Origin: Agromyces bracchium
GTDB taxonomy: Bacteria > Actinomycetota > Actinomycetes > Actinomycetales > Microbacteriaceae
Length of the DNA stretch: 64,000 bases
NCBI RefSeq assembly: GCF_009709675.1
Contig: NZ_WMLB01000037.1
Coordinates: 51,756-115,755, forward strand
Direction of reading: 5' to 3'
In this document: positions 33,025-40,500 of the stretch, piece after piece
How the letters are laid out: each line of letters starts with the position of its first letter
How positions within the stretch are numbered: the first letter of the stretch is position 1
Position numbers and translations under genes: made by a program
The notes under the pieces: model-generated
The model's input: only the letters and a program-made list of their open reading frames with translations
What the model was told of the DNA's origin: nothing
Database searches by the model: none

Positions 33025-34353
33025 ATGCGACACACGAAACGAGCGGTCACCGCAGCCCTGCTCACCTCCGCCGCGCTCGCCCTGACCGGATGCGCCGCCG
33101 GCGACGCGTCCTCGGGCGGCGACGCCGCCTCGTGCGAGCCCGCAGGCGAAGACGTCACGCTCGAGTTCACGAGCTGGATCCCCGGCATCGAGGACGCCGT
33201 CGCGGCCTGGAACGAGGAGAACCCCGACATCCAGGTCGAGGTGCAGACCGGGCCCAACGGCAACTCGGGCACGTACCAGAACTTCTTCAACCAGCTCGAG
33301 GCGGGCAACGCCCCCGACCTCGGCCAGATCGAGTACGACGCCCTGCCGAACTTCCGCGTGCAGGACGGCCTCGAGGACCTCGCCGCGTGCGAGGACGTCG
33401 TGGCGGCCGAGGACCAGTTCCTCGAGTGGACGTGGGGGCAGGTCTCGCTCGGCACCGACGACCAGGTGTACGGCATCCCGCAGGACCAGGGCCCGATGGC
33501 CCTGTTCTACCGCAGCGACCTGTTCGAGCAGGCCGGCATCGACGTGCCGACCACGTGGGAGGAGTACCGCACGGCCGCCGAGGCGATCCGCGAGCAGGGC
33601 GGCTACATCACCAACTTCTCGCAGACCGACATCAACCAGTTCGCGGGCTTCGTCTGGCAGGCCGGCGGCCAGTGGTTCGCCAACGACGGCGACGCGTGGA
33701 CCGTCGAGCTCGCGAGCGACGAGTCGATGACGGTCGCCGAGTACTGGCAGGACCTCATCGAGAACGACCTCGTCTCGACCTACCCGGCCTGGACCGACGA
33801 GTGGAACAACGCCTACAACTCGGGCGAGGTCTGGACCTGGAACTCCGCGGTCTGGGGCGCCAACTCGATCGCGTCGGGTGCGCCCGACACGGCCGGCAAC
33901 TGGTCGGTCGCGCTCGCTCCCCAGTGGGAGTCGGGCGGCGCGGCCGCCGGCAACTGGGGCGGTTCGTCGATCGCGGTGTTCAAGGGCACCGACCACCTGT
34001 ACGAGTCCGCGAAGTTCGCGCTGTGGCTGAACACCTCCGACGAGGCGCTCACCATCCTCAACGAGCAGGCGGCGATCTACCCGGCCACGAAGGCCGGCCT
34101 CGAACTGCCGACGCTCACCGAGGGCGTCGAGTTCTACGGCGGCCAGGCGATCTACGACGTGTTCGCCGAGGCGTCGGCGCAGGTCAACCCCGACTTCGTG
34201 TGGGGCCCGACCATGACGCAGACCTACGCCGACGTGTCCGACGGGTTCAAGGCCGCCGCCTCCGGCAGCAGCACCCTCATGGAGGCGCTCGAGAAGGGGC
34301 AGCAGTCCACCATCGACGCGCTCGAGGCCCAGTCCATCCCGGTCGCGGAGTAG
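33025..34353 (+). CDS. Sugar ABC transporter substrate-binding lipoprotein
   Basis: A 442-residue family 1 solute-binding protein. The signal sequence RHTKRAVTAALLTSAALALTGC ends in a perfect LTGC lipobox. The body starts VTLEFTSWIPGIEDAVAAWNEENPDI, has VPTTWEEY in the hinge and many surface Trp and acidic residues suited to sugar binding. AGAGGAAACC precedes the ATG. It is the last gene of the beta-galactosidase operon and ends in a strong terminator. The order (enzyme, permeases, binding protein) is the reverse of the GH13 operon. Confidence 0.96.
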   Translation: MRHTKRAVTAALLTSAALALTGCAAGDASSGGDAASCEPAGEDVTLEFTSWIPGIEDAVAAWNEENPDIQVEVQTGPNGNSGTYQNFFNQLEAGNAPDLGQIEYDALPNFRVQDGLEDLAACEDVVAAEDQFLEWTWGQVSLGTDDQVYGIPQDQGPMALFYRSDLFEQAGIDVPTTWEEYRTAAEAIREQGGYITNFSQTDINQFAGFVWQAGGQWFANDGDAWTVELASDESMTVAEYWQDLIENDLVSTYPAWTDEWNNAYNSGEVWTWNSAVWGANSIASGAPDTAGNWSVALAPQWESGGAAAGNWGGSSIAVFKGTDHLYESAKFALWLNTSDEALTILNEQAAIYPATKAGLELPTLTEGVEFYGGQAIYDVFAEASAQVNPDFVWGPTMTQTYADVSDGFKAAASGSSTLMEALEKGQQSTIDALEAQSIPVAE

Positions 34354-34372
34354 CCTCCGCCATCCACCGCCC

Positions 34373-34414
34373 CGTGCCGCGGGCGACGACTCCACCGTCG
34401 TCTCCCGCGGCACG
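34373..34414 (+). terminator. Rho-independent-type terminator of the beta-galactosidase operon
   Basis: CGTGCCGCGGG...GACGAC (34373-34390) pairs with its complement at 34397-34414 at 17 of 18 positions around a 6-base loop. GCCGTTTCT follows. It starts 20 bases after the lipoprotein stop. Confidence 0.8.
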
Positions 34415-34427
34415 GCCGTTTCTGCGG

Positions 34428-34433
34428 GATGAT
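34428..34433 (+). promoter_or_regulatory. -10 hexamer GATGAT, leaderless promoter
   Basis: GATGAT with 6 bases to the ATG at 34440. It is a weaker match to TANNNT. Confidence 0.4.
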
Positions 34434-34439
34434 CGGGGC

Positions 34440-35201
34440 ATGACCCTCCCCGTGCCCGGCGTCCCCGCCGAATCCGACGAGCCGGGCGGCCACAGCTACG
34501 CGGCGCTGCTCGCGCCGGCGTCGGCAGCGCCGCGCGATGCGGTCCTCGCGGCGCTCCGCGAGCTCGGCTTCACCGGATGGCTCGCACCCCGGGCCGACGA
34601 CTGGATCGTCGCGATCGCCGTGCCCGGCGACGGCGCGATCGCCTCCGGGCGCCGCGGCGTGCTCGACGCGGCGGCCGCGCTCGCCGCGGTGCTGCCGGCC
34701 ACGGCGTTCGCGTTCCGCGTGCGGTGGGACCGCCAGCTCGTGATCGCGGCGTGGATCGCCGGTGAGGAGCTCGGGCGCTACTCGAGCGACCCGTCGCAGG
34801 AGCCGGGCGCCGACGAGGAGGTGCTGGACGACCCCTTCGGCGTCGAGCACGCCGCGGCGTTCGCCGCCGCGGCCGGGCGTCCGGACTCGGCGACGGAGTT
34901 GGAGGAGGTGCTCGCGGAGCCGCTCGACTCCGACAGCGTGTTCGAGTCGGAGCGCCTCGCGCGCGTGCTCGACCTGCTCGGGATGCCGCGATGGATCGTC
35001 GCCTCGGCTGCGCTGCCGAAGGACGTCCCGACCGGGCCCGACGCGCGCGAGTTCGTGAGGCTGGGTGCGGGGTCGACCGGTGCCTCCGGCGTCGTGCGGG
35101 GGTGGATGACGGGGCGCGTGCGTCGACGCACGCCGCCGCCGCCGGCGCTCGCCGACCCGCCGCGGGCGGACGATCCGGGCATCGATCCGTGGCTGCTCTG
35201 A
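34440..35201 (+). CDS. Hypothetical protein, 253 aa
   Basis: A soluble acidic protein of unknown function. The first half is SYAALLAPASAAPRDAVLAALRELGFTGWLAPRADDWIVAIAVPGDG (in segments), which suggests a compact alpha/beta domain, followed by a low-complexity acidic region. The last 40 residues are basic and Pro-rich (MTGRVRRRTPPPPALADPPRADDPG). No family is recognised. The start lacks a Shine-Dalgarno and has GATGAT 6 bases before it. Its stop codon TGA overlaps the first unit of a 17-bp tandem repeat. Confidence 0.7.
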   Translation: MTLPVPGVPAESDEPGGHSYAALLAPASAAPRDAVLAALRELGFTGWLAPRADDWIVAIAVPGDGAIASGRRGVLDAAAALAAVLPATAFAFRVRWDRQLVIAAWIAGEELGRYSSDPSQEPGADEEVLDDPFGVEHAAAFAAAAGRPDSATELEEVLAEPLDSDSVFESERLARVLDLLGMPRWIVASAALPKDVPTGPDAREFVRLGAGSTGASGVVRGWMTGRVRRRTPPPPALADPPRADDPGIDPWLL

Positions 35202-35299
35202 GCTCGACACTGCCGAGCTCTCGACACTGCTGAGCTCTCGGCACTGCTGAGCTCTCGGCACTGCTGAGATCCCGATTCCGCCGAGCCCCCGATCGCGCT
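35200..35299. repeat. Tandem repeat, about six 17-bp units
   Basis: The consensus unit is GAGCTCTCGGCACTGCT. Units start at 35200 (15 bases), 35215, 35232, 35249, 35266 and 35283. Units 3 and 4 are identical, unit 2 differs by one base, and units 5-6 are degenerate. It fills the spacer between two plus-strand genes. It has no spacers and is not CRISPR. The repeat also reads in frame on the minus strand, but no gene is supported there. Confidence 0.85.
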
Positions 35300-35393
35300 C
35301 GCGGTGCCGACACGCCCGAGAGGGGTGGCCGTCGCGGTGGCGCGGGAGTAGCATCGCCGCACTGCCGGACCGACACCGCCTCAGGAGGTCGCC

Positions 35394-35696
35394 ATGAGCA
35401 TCACCCTCGATGAACTGCCCGCCGTCACCGAGTGCTCGGTGGCCGGGTGCTCCTACAACGACCACTCCCACTGCCACGCCGCGGCGGTGACGATCGCCGG
35501 CAGCGTCGGGGATGCCGAGTGCGCGACGTTCATCCCGCTCGGCACGAAGGGCGGCCTCGACAAGGTCGTGACCCACGTCGGTGCCTGCCAGCGTTCGGAG
35601 TGCATCCACAACGATGCGCTCGAGTGCCACGCGGCCGCGGTCCGCATCGGGCCGGGAGCGGATGACGCGGACTGCCTGACGTACCAGACGGCGTAG
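35394..35696 (+). CDS. DUF1540 protein with two cysteine-rich repeats
   Basis: A 100-residue protein with two DUF1540 units. Unit 1 is CSVAGCSYNDHSHCHAAAVTI and ends in DAECATF. Unit 2 is CQRSECIHNDALECHAAAVRI and ends in DADCLTY (sequences given in short parts). The repeated C-x3-C-x6/7-C(H)...C pattern suggests zinc or another metal is bound. The biological role of DUF1540 is unknown. A strong CAGGAGG stands 6 bases before the ATG. TAGCAT at about 35350 is the likely -10, giving a leader of some 35 bases. It stands just upstream of the ClgR/ClpP locus on the same strand as clgR. Confidence 0.9.
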   Translation: MSITLDELPAVTECSVAGCSYNDHSHCHAAAVTIAGSVGDAECATFIPLGTKGGLDKVVTHVGACQRSECIHNDALECHAAAVRIGPGADDADCLTYQTA

Positions 35697-35777
35697 CGAC
35701 GCGCGGGCGGGGCGCCGCACCCGGCGCCCGCGTTCTGCTGTGAGCGGATCGACCTGTCACGCGACGGCTCCCGTGCG

Positions 35778-35783
35778 TAGCCT
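35778..35783 (+). promoter_or_regulatory. -10 hexamer TAGCCT, leaderless promoter of clgR-like gene
   Basis: TAGCCT with 7 bases to the ATG at 35791. Confidence 0.65.
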
Positions 35784-35790
35784 CGGGCTC

Positions 35791-36201
35791 ATGGGCGAGA
35801 CGATCGAGTTCCCGGGCGAGCGCACCGACACGAGGCGTCCGCGCCGCGCGAGGCCGCTCTGGCGCGACGTGCTCGGCGACGTGCTGCGCGACGAGCGACT
35901 CGAGCAGGAGCGCATCCTGACGGAGGTCGCACGGACCGCCGGCGTGTCGCCCCAGTACCTCTCGGAGGTCGAGCGGGGCCGGAAGGAGGCCTCGTCGGAG
36001 GTGCTCGGCGCGGTCGCCGACGCGCTGGGCCTCGAACTCGTGGACGTCGTGGGCCGTGTCGCCGGCCGACTCGCGCTGCGTGAGGTGAACGGCGTGCCCG
36101 GGGGCGGGATGGCCGGGATGCAGCGGTCCGCCGTGGGTCCGGTGACCGCTCCGTGGAGCGGCGCCCCGGCGCCGACGAACGCCTACCTCCTCGCCGCCTG
36201 A
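35791..36201 (+). CDS. clgR: ClgR/PopR-like XRE-family regulator with LLAA C-terminal degron
   Basis: A 136-residue regulator with a Cro/C1 helix-turn-helix at about residues 25-85. It includes LWRDVLGDVLRDERLEQERIL, TEVARTAGVSPQYLSEVERGRKEASSEVLGAVADALGLEL (in parts), which is the hallmark of ClgR/PopR. These proteins activate clp genes in actinobacteria. PopR controls clpP3-clpP4 in Streptomyces and is itself degraded by ClpP through its C-terminal alanines. Here the chain ends NAYLLAA, like the LAA end of the SsrA tag. Two clpP genes lie tail to tail with it, overlapping by 19 bases. This strongly suggests a feedback loop between regulator and protease. Confidence 0.85.
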   Translation: MGETIEFPGERTDTRRPRRARPLWRDVLGDVLRDERLEQERILTEVARTAGVSPQYLSEVERGRKEASSEVLGAVADALGLELVDVVGRVAGRLALREVNGVPGGGMAGMQRSAVGPVTAPWSGAPAPTNAYLLAA

Positions 36202-36809
36202 CCGGGCCCGAGACCGACGGGCACCTGCGCGGTGAGCACCTGGTCGGCGAGCCCGTAGTCGACCGCGGCCTGCGCGGGCAGGATGAGGTCGCGCTCGGTG
36301 TCCGTTCGGATCGACGCGGCACTGCGGCCGGTGTCGGCCGCGAGCGCCGCCTCGAGTTCGGCGCGCACCCGCAGCACCTCGTCGGCGTGCAGGATCAGGT
36401 CGGGCACGGTGCCGCGACCCTGCGTGGAGGGCTGGTGCAGCGTCACCGTGCTGTGCGGCAGCATCGAGCGCTGTCCCGGGGCACCGCCCGCGAGGAGGAC
36501 CGCCGCCGGACCGCCCGCACGCCCGACGCACGTGGTCGCGACATCCGCTCGAATGTGCCGCATGGTGTCGTAGACCGCGAGCGCGGCACTCGGCGAGCCG
36601 CCGGGGGAGTTCACGTACAGGCTGATCGGCGTCTCGCTGGACTCCGAGGCGAGGTGGAGGAACTGCGCGATGAGCACGTTCGCGACGCCGTCGTCGATCT
36701 CGGTGCCGAGGTAGACGATGCGCTCCGAGAGCAGGCGGCTGTAGACGTCGAGCGAACGCTCGACCCCGCCCCGCTTCTCGACGACGTAGGGGATCGTGTA
36801 CGAGGTCAT
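36183..36809 (-). CDS. ClpP-like protease subunit lacking the nucleophile serine
   Basis: A 208-residue ClpP-fold protein. The fold motifs are present: ISLYVNSPGGSPSAALAVYDTMRHI, H125 (LPHSTVTLHQP) and D174 (TERDLILPAQAAVDYGLAD). The serine motif, usually VGxAASMGA, reads VGRAGGPAA, with Gly100 where the catalytic Ser should be. It should be catalytically dead, like ClpR or ClpP1-type partner subunits of plants and Listeria. It is translated with the active ClpP upstream (ATGA overlap). It probably joins it in a mixed tetradecamer and contacts the unfoldase. Its 3' end overlaps the convergent clgR-like gene. Confidence 0.92.
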   Translation of the reverse strand: MTSYTIPYVVEKRGGVERSLDVYSRLLSERIVYLGTEIDDGVANVLIAQFLHLASESSETPISLYVNSPGGSPSAALAVYDTMRHIRADVATTCVGRAGGPAAVLLAGGAPGQRSMLPHSTVTLHQPSTQGRGTVPDLILHADEVLRVRAELEAALAADTGRSAASIRTDTERDLILPAQAAVDYGLADQVLTAQVPVGLGPGQAARR

Positions 36810-37429
36810 GCCGGCACCCCCAGCCCCGCGACCGCGCGCGGCTCGAGCGGGAAGAGTTCGTCGAGCCGCTCCGTCACGTGGTCGATGAACCCGTAGTCGA
36901 CGGCCGCCTCGGCCGTGGACCAGCGGTCGCGGAGCGAGTCCTCGCGCACGCGCTCGACGGACTGTCCGGTGTAGCGCGCGATGAGCCCGAGCACCGTGTC
37001 GCGCGTGTAGCGCAGGTCGTCGGCCTGCAGTTCGACGTCGACGGCCGTGCCGCCGATGCCTGCCGAGCCCTGATGCAGGAGGATCCGCGAGTGGGGGAGT
37101 GCCGCGCGCTTTCCGGGGGTGCCGGCCGTCAGCAGGAACTGCCCGGCGCTCGCCGCCATGCCGACGGCGATGGTCGCGACATCGTTCGGGATGGCGCGCA
37201 TCACGTCGTGGATCGCGAGCATCGCCGGCACCGAGCCGCCGGGCGAGTTGATCCAGAAGCGGATGTCGCGGCGCGCGTCGTCGGCGGCAAGCGCGACGAG
37301 CTGCGCGCAGATGCGGTTGCCGCCCGCCTGGTCGAGCTCGTCGCCGAGCACGATGATGCGCTCGTGGAAGAGCCGCCGGGTCAGTTCGGCGTCGATGGGC
37401 TGGACGGGTGGGGTCTCTCGATCGGTCAT
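36806..37429 (-). CDS. clpP: ATP-dependent Clp protease proteolytic subunit ClpP (active)
   Basis: A 207-residue serine protease. The catalytic triad is complete: S94 (VGMAASAGQFL), H119 (LPHSRILLHQ) and D168 (SLRDRWSTAEAAVDYGF). INSPGGSVPAMLAIHDVM is the conserved core. It degrades proteins fed by ClpC or ClpX. I start at 37429 because GGAGG lies 8 bases upstream. The stop overlaps the start of the second ClpP (ATGA). The pair sits by a ClgR/PopR-like gene, matching the Streptomyces popR-clpP3-clpP4 arrangement rather than the tig-clpP1P2-clpX one. It is divergent from the large cyclase gene. Confidence 0.95.
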   Translation of the reverse strand: MTDRETPPVQPIDAELTRRLFHERIIVLGDELDQAGGNRICAQLVALAADDARRDIRFWINSPGGSVPAMLAIHDVMRAIPNDVATIAVGMAASAGQFLLTAGTPGKRAALPHSRILLHQGSAGIGGTAVDVELQADDLRYTRDTVLGLIARYTGQSVERVREDSLRDRWSTAEAAVDYGFIDHVTERLDELFPLEPRAVAGLGVPA

Positions 37430-37473
37430 GGGCCCAGCCTCCGCCTCCGCGCCCCCATTCCGGGGCGGATGCC

Positions 37474-37502
37474 GCTCAGGGCAGCGCTGCTCAGGGCAGC
37501 GC
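37474..37502. promoter_or_regulatory. Two 14-bp direct repeats upstream of clpP, possible ClgR site
   Basis: GCTCAGGGCAGCGC occurs at 37474-37487 and again at 37489-37502, with one base between (period 15). It lies in the spacer shared by clpP and the cyclase gene. CGCTCAGGGC loosely resembles the published corynebacterial ClgR consensus, so an activator site is possible but unproven. Confidence 0.45.
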
Positions 37503-37544
37503 GGGTGGTCGTGGCTTAGATTGACACGGAGGGAGGTCTCCCAC

Positions 37545-40500
37545 ATGAACGCGACCGGCCGTGCCGCGTCCGACCCGGAAGCGGTCGACGTGCTGCAGCC
37601 GTACGTGCCGCGCATGGTCCGCTACTGGGACGTGGAGACGCCCGGCCGTCGGCACCGATCGGTCGAGGGGACGATGGCGCTCGTCGACATCTCGGGATTC
37701 ACCCGCATGTCGGAGCGTCTCGCGCGGTACGGCAACGTGGGTGCCGAGGAGGTCACCGAGGTCATCGACGGCACGTTCGACCGGCTGCTCCCCGCCGCAT
37801 ACGCCTTCGGCGCGAACCTGCTGAAGTTCGGCGGCGATGCCCAGCTCCTGCTCTTCACCGGCGAGGACCACCACCTTCGTGCCGTGGCCGCGGCGCACGA
37901 CATGCGCGCCGAGCTGCGCGGGATCGACGGCTTCGCGACGAGCGCGGGCACCGTCTCGCTGCGCATGTCGATCGGCGTGCACAGTGGCACCTTCGACTTC
38001 TTCCTCGTCGGCGGGTCGCACCGGGAATTCATCGTCGCCGGGCCCGGCGCAACGAGGACCGTGGAGATGGAGGGGGCGGCGACCGCGTCGCAGATCCTGC
38101 TGAGCCCGGAGACCGCCGCCCTGCTGCCGCGCTCGAGCGTGGGCGTGGCGCGCGGGCCCGGCTGCCTGCTGCGGCGCAGACCGGAGGTGGAGCAGTCGGG
38201 ATTCCTCACCGCCGAGTCGCCCGAGGTCGACCTGCGGCAGTTCGTGCCGGTCGGGCTCCGCCGAACGCTGCAGAGCGGCACGATCGATCCGGAGCATCGA
38301 CCCGCGGCCATCGCGTTCGTGCACTACGCGGGGTTCGACCGGCTCGTGGCCGACGATCCGGCGCACGCCGCCGAGGTGCTCGAGACACTCGTCGCGGAAG
38401 TGCAGCGGTGCGCCGATGACCACGGGGTCACCTTCCTCGCGACCGACATCGCCCCCGACGGCGGGAAGATCATCCTCACGGCCGGCGTTCCCGACACCGC
38501 GGGCAACAACGAGGAGCAGATGCTCCTCACCGCACGGGAGATCCGGCACGGAGCGCCCCGCGACCTTCCGGTCCGGCTCGGCATCACGTCCGGGCACGTC
38601 TTCGCCGGTGCCGTCGGCCCTGCGTACCGGCGCACCTACACGATCATGGGCGACGCGGTGAACCTCGCCGCCCGCATCATGGCCGCGGCGCCGGCCGGTG
38701 AGGCGTTCGTCACGAGCAACGTGCTCGAGGCGTCGCGCACGACCTTCCGGATCACGGAGTGCGAGCCGTTCCCCGTCAAGGGCAAACAGCAGCCGGTGCA
38801 GGCGTACTCCGTCGGCGAGCCGAGGGGGAGCCGTGCCAACGAGCAGTTCGGCGCCACTCCGCTGATCGGCCGCGATGCCGAGCTGGAGACCCTCACGGCG
38901 GCATGGGCCGATGCCCGCGAGGGGCGCGGTCGGATGATCGATGTCACGGGCGACGTCGGGATGGGCAAGTCGCGCCTCCTGGCGGAACTGCGCGCCACCG
39001 CCAAGCCCGAGCGGGTGATCACCGCGGAGTGCCGGCTCTACCAGATGGCGACCCCGTACTTCCCGTTCCGAACGCTGCTCCGAGCCGCGTGGGGGTTGGA
39101 GGGACTCGGTCAGGAGGCGACCGAGACCGCGCTCGCCGAACTGGTGCGCACGCATTCCCCCGATCTCGAGCCCTGGCTGGCGCTCATCGGTACGCCGCTG
39201 GGCCTCACCCTGCCGGAGTCGGTCGAGGTCGCGCAACTGGACGACCAGTTCCGCCCCGCCCGCACGCGCTCTGCGGTCGCGCAGCTGCTCCGCGCCATCG
39301 TCCGCGAGCCATCGCTCTTCCTCATCGAGGAGGGCCAGTGGATGGACGAGGCATCGAGGGACCTCCTCGGGGCGCTCATCGCCGAGGTCGAGGATGTGCC
39401 GTGGCTCGTCATCGTCAGCCGTCAGCCCGGCGACCAGGGCTTCGTGGCGGATGAGGGACCGGCGGTCACCCACGTCGACCTGGCGCCGCTCGACGTCGCG
39501 CAGGCCACCGAGCTGATCCAACGGGCCACGGTGGGCACCCCCCTCCTGCCGAACCAGGTGGCGGCACTCGCCGCGAGAGCGGAGGGGAGTCCGCTCTTCC
39601 TCCTCGAGCTCCTCCAGGTGCTCCGCGGGGGCGCCGCGGTCGACTTCCTCCCGCAGTCCATCGAGGGACTCATCGCCGCGCGCATCGACCGGTTGCCGCC
39701 GGCCGACCGCAACCTCCTGCGACGCCTCGCCGTGCTGGGAGCCGGGTTCCGGCAGGAGCACATGCCGGCCGTGCTCGGCGCGACCGTGACCGATGTCGGC
39801 CGACAGGTGACGACTCTGCGCCGCCTCGGCGGATTCCTCTCCGTCGACGCGAACGGGTGGGTGCAGTTCCAGCACAGCCTGATCCGGGACGTCGCGTATG
39901 CGGGCCTGCCGTTCAAGACCCGCCGCGAGCTGCACGCGCAGGTCGGCGACGCGATCGCCGCGTCATCCGCCGGGCACCCCTCAGGTCAGGTCGAGCTCCT
40001 GTCGATCCATTACTCGGAGGCGCACCGGTGGCCGGAGGCGTGGACCTCCTCGCGCGATGCCGGCGAACACGCGAAGGAGATCTACGCCAACCTCGAGGCC
40101 GCGACCTTCTACCGCCGCGCGGTGAACGCCTCGCGGTACGTCGACGACCTGGCTCCCGCTCAGGTCGCGGACGTCTCCGAAGCCCTCGGCGACGTGCTCG
40201 AGCAGGCGGGCCTCTTCGAGGAGTCCGTCGAGGCGTACCGGCAGGCGGGCCGTCTCGTGCGGGACGATCCCATCCGTTCCGCCGGCGTCCTGCTGAAGCG
40301 CGCCCGAGCGAGGGCGCGCACGGGCGCGTACGCCGCGGCCTATCGGGATCTCACCACCGGCCGTCGCCTCGTCGCTGACATCGGGAGCGCCGAGGCGCTC
40401 GGCGCGACCGCCCGGTTGAACGCCCTGAACGCGCAGATCCGGCAGCTGCAGGAGCACATGCCCGCCGCGGTGCGGCTCGCCGAGCAGGCCATGGTGGAGG

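Noticed and set aside
35200..35299. Short repeat array considered as CRISPR
   Set aside because: Units are contiguous 17-mers without spacers, and no cas genes are near.
34440..35300. Minus-strand frame rich in repeated SSAES/AQQCREL units
   Set aside because: It is the translation of the 17-bp tandem repeat and lacks a start signal, promoter or conserved domain.
35791..36201. XRE protein considered as an antitoxin
   Set aside because: No toxin-like partner is adjacent, and the helix-turn-helix wording and clpP neighbours point to ClgR/PopR.
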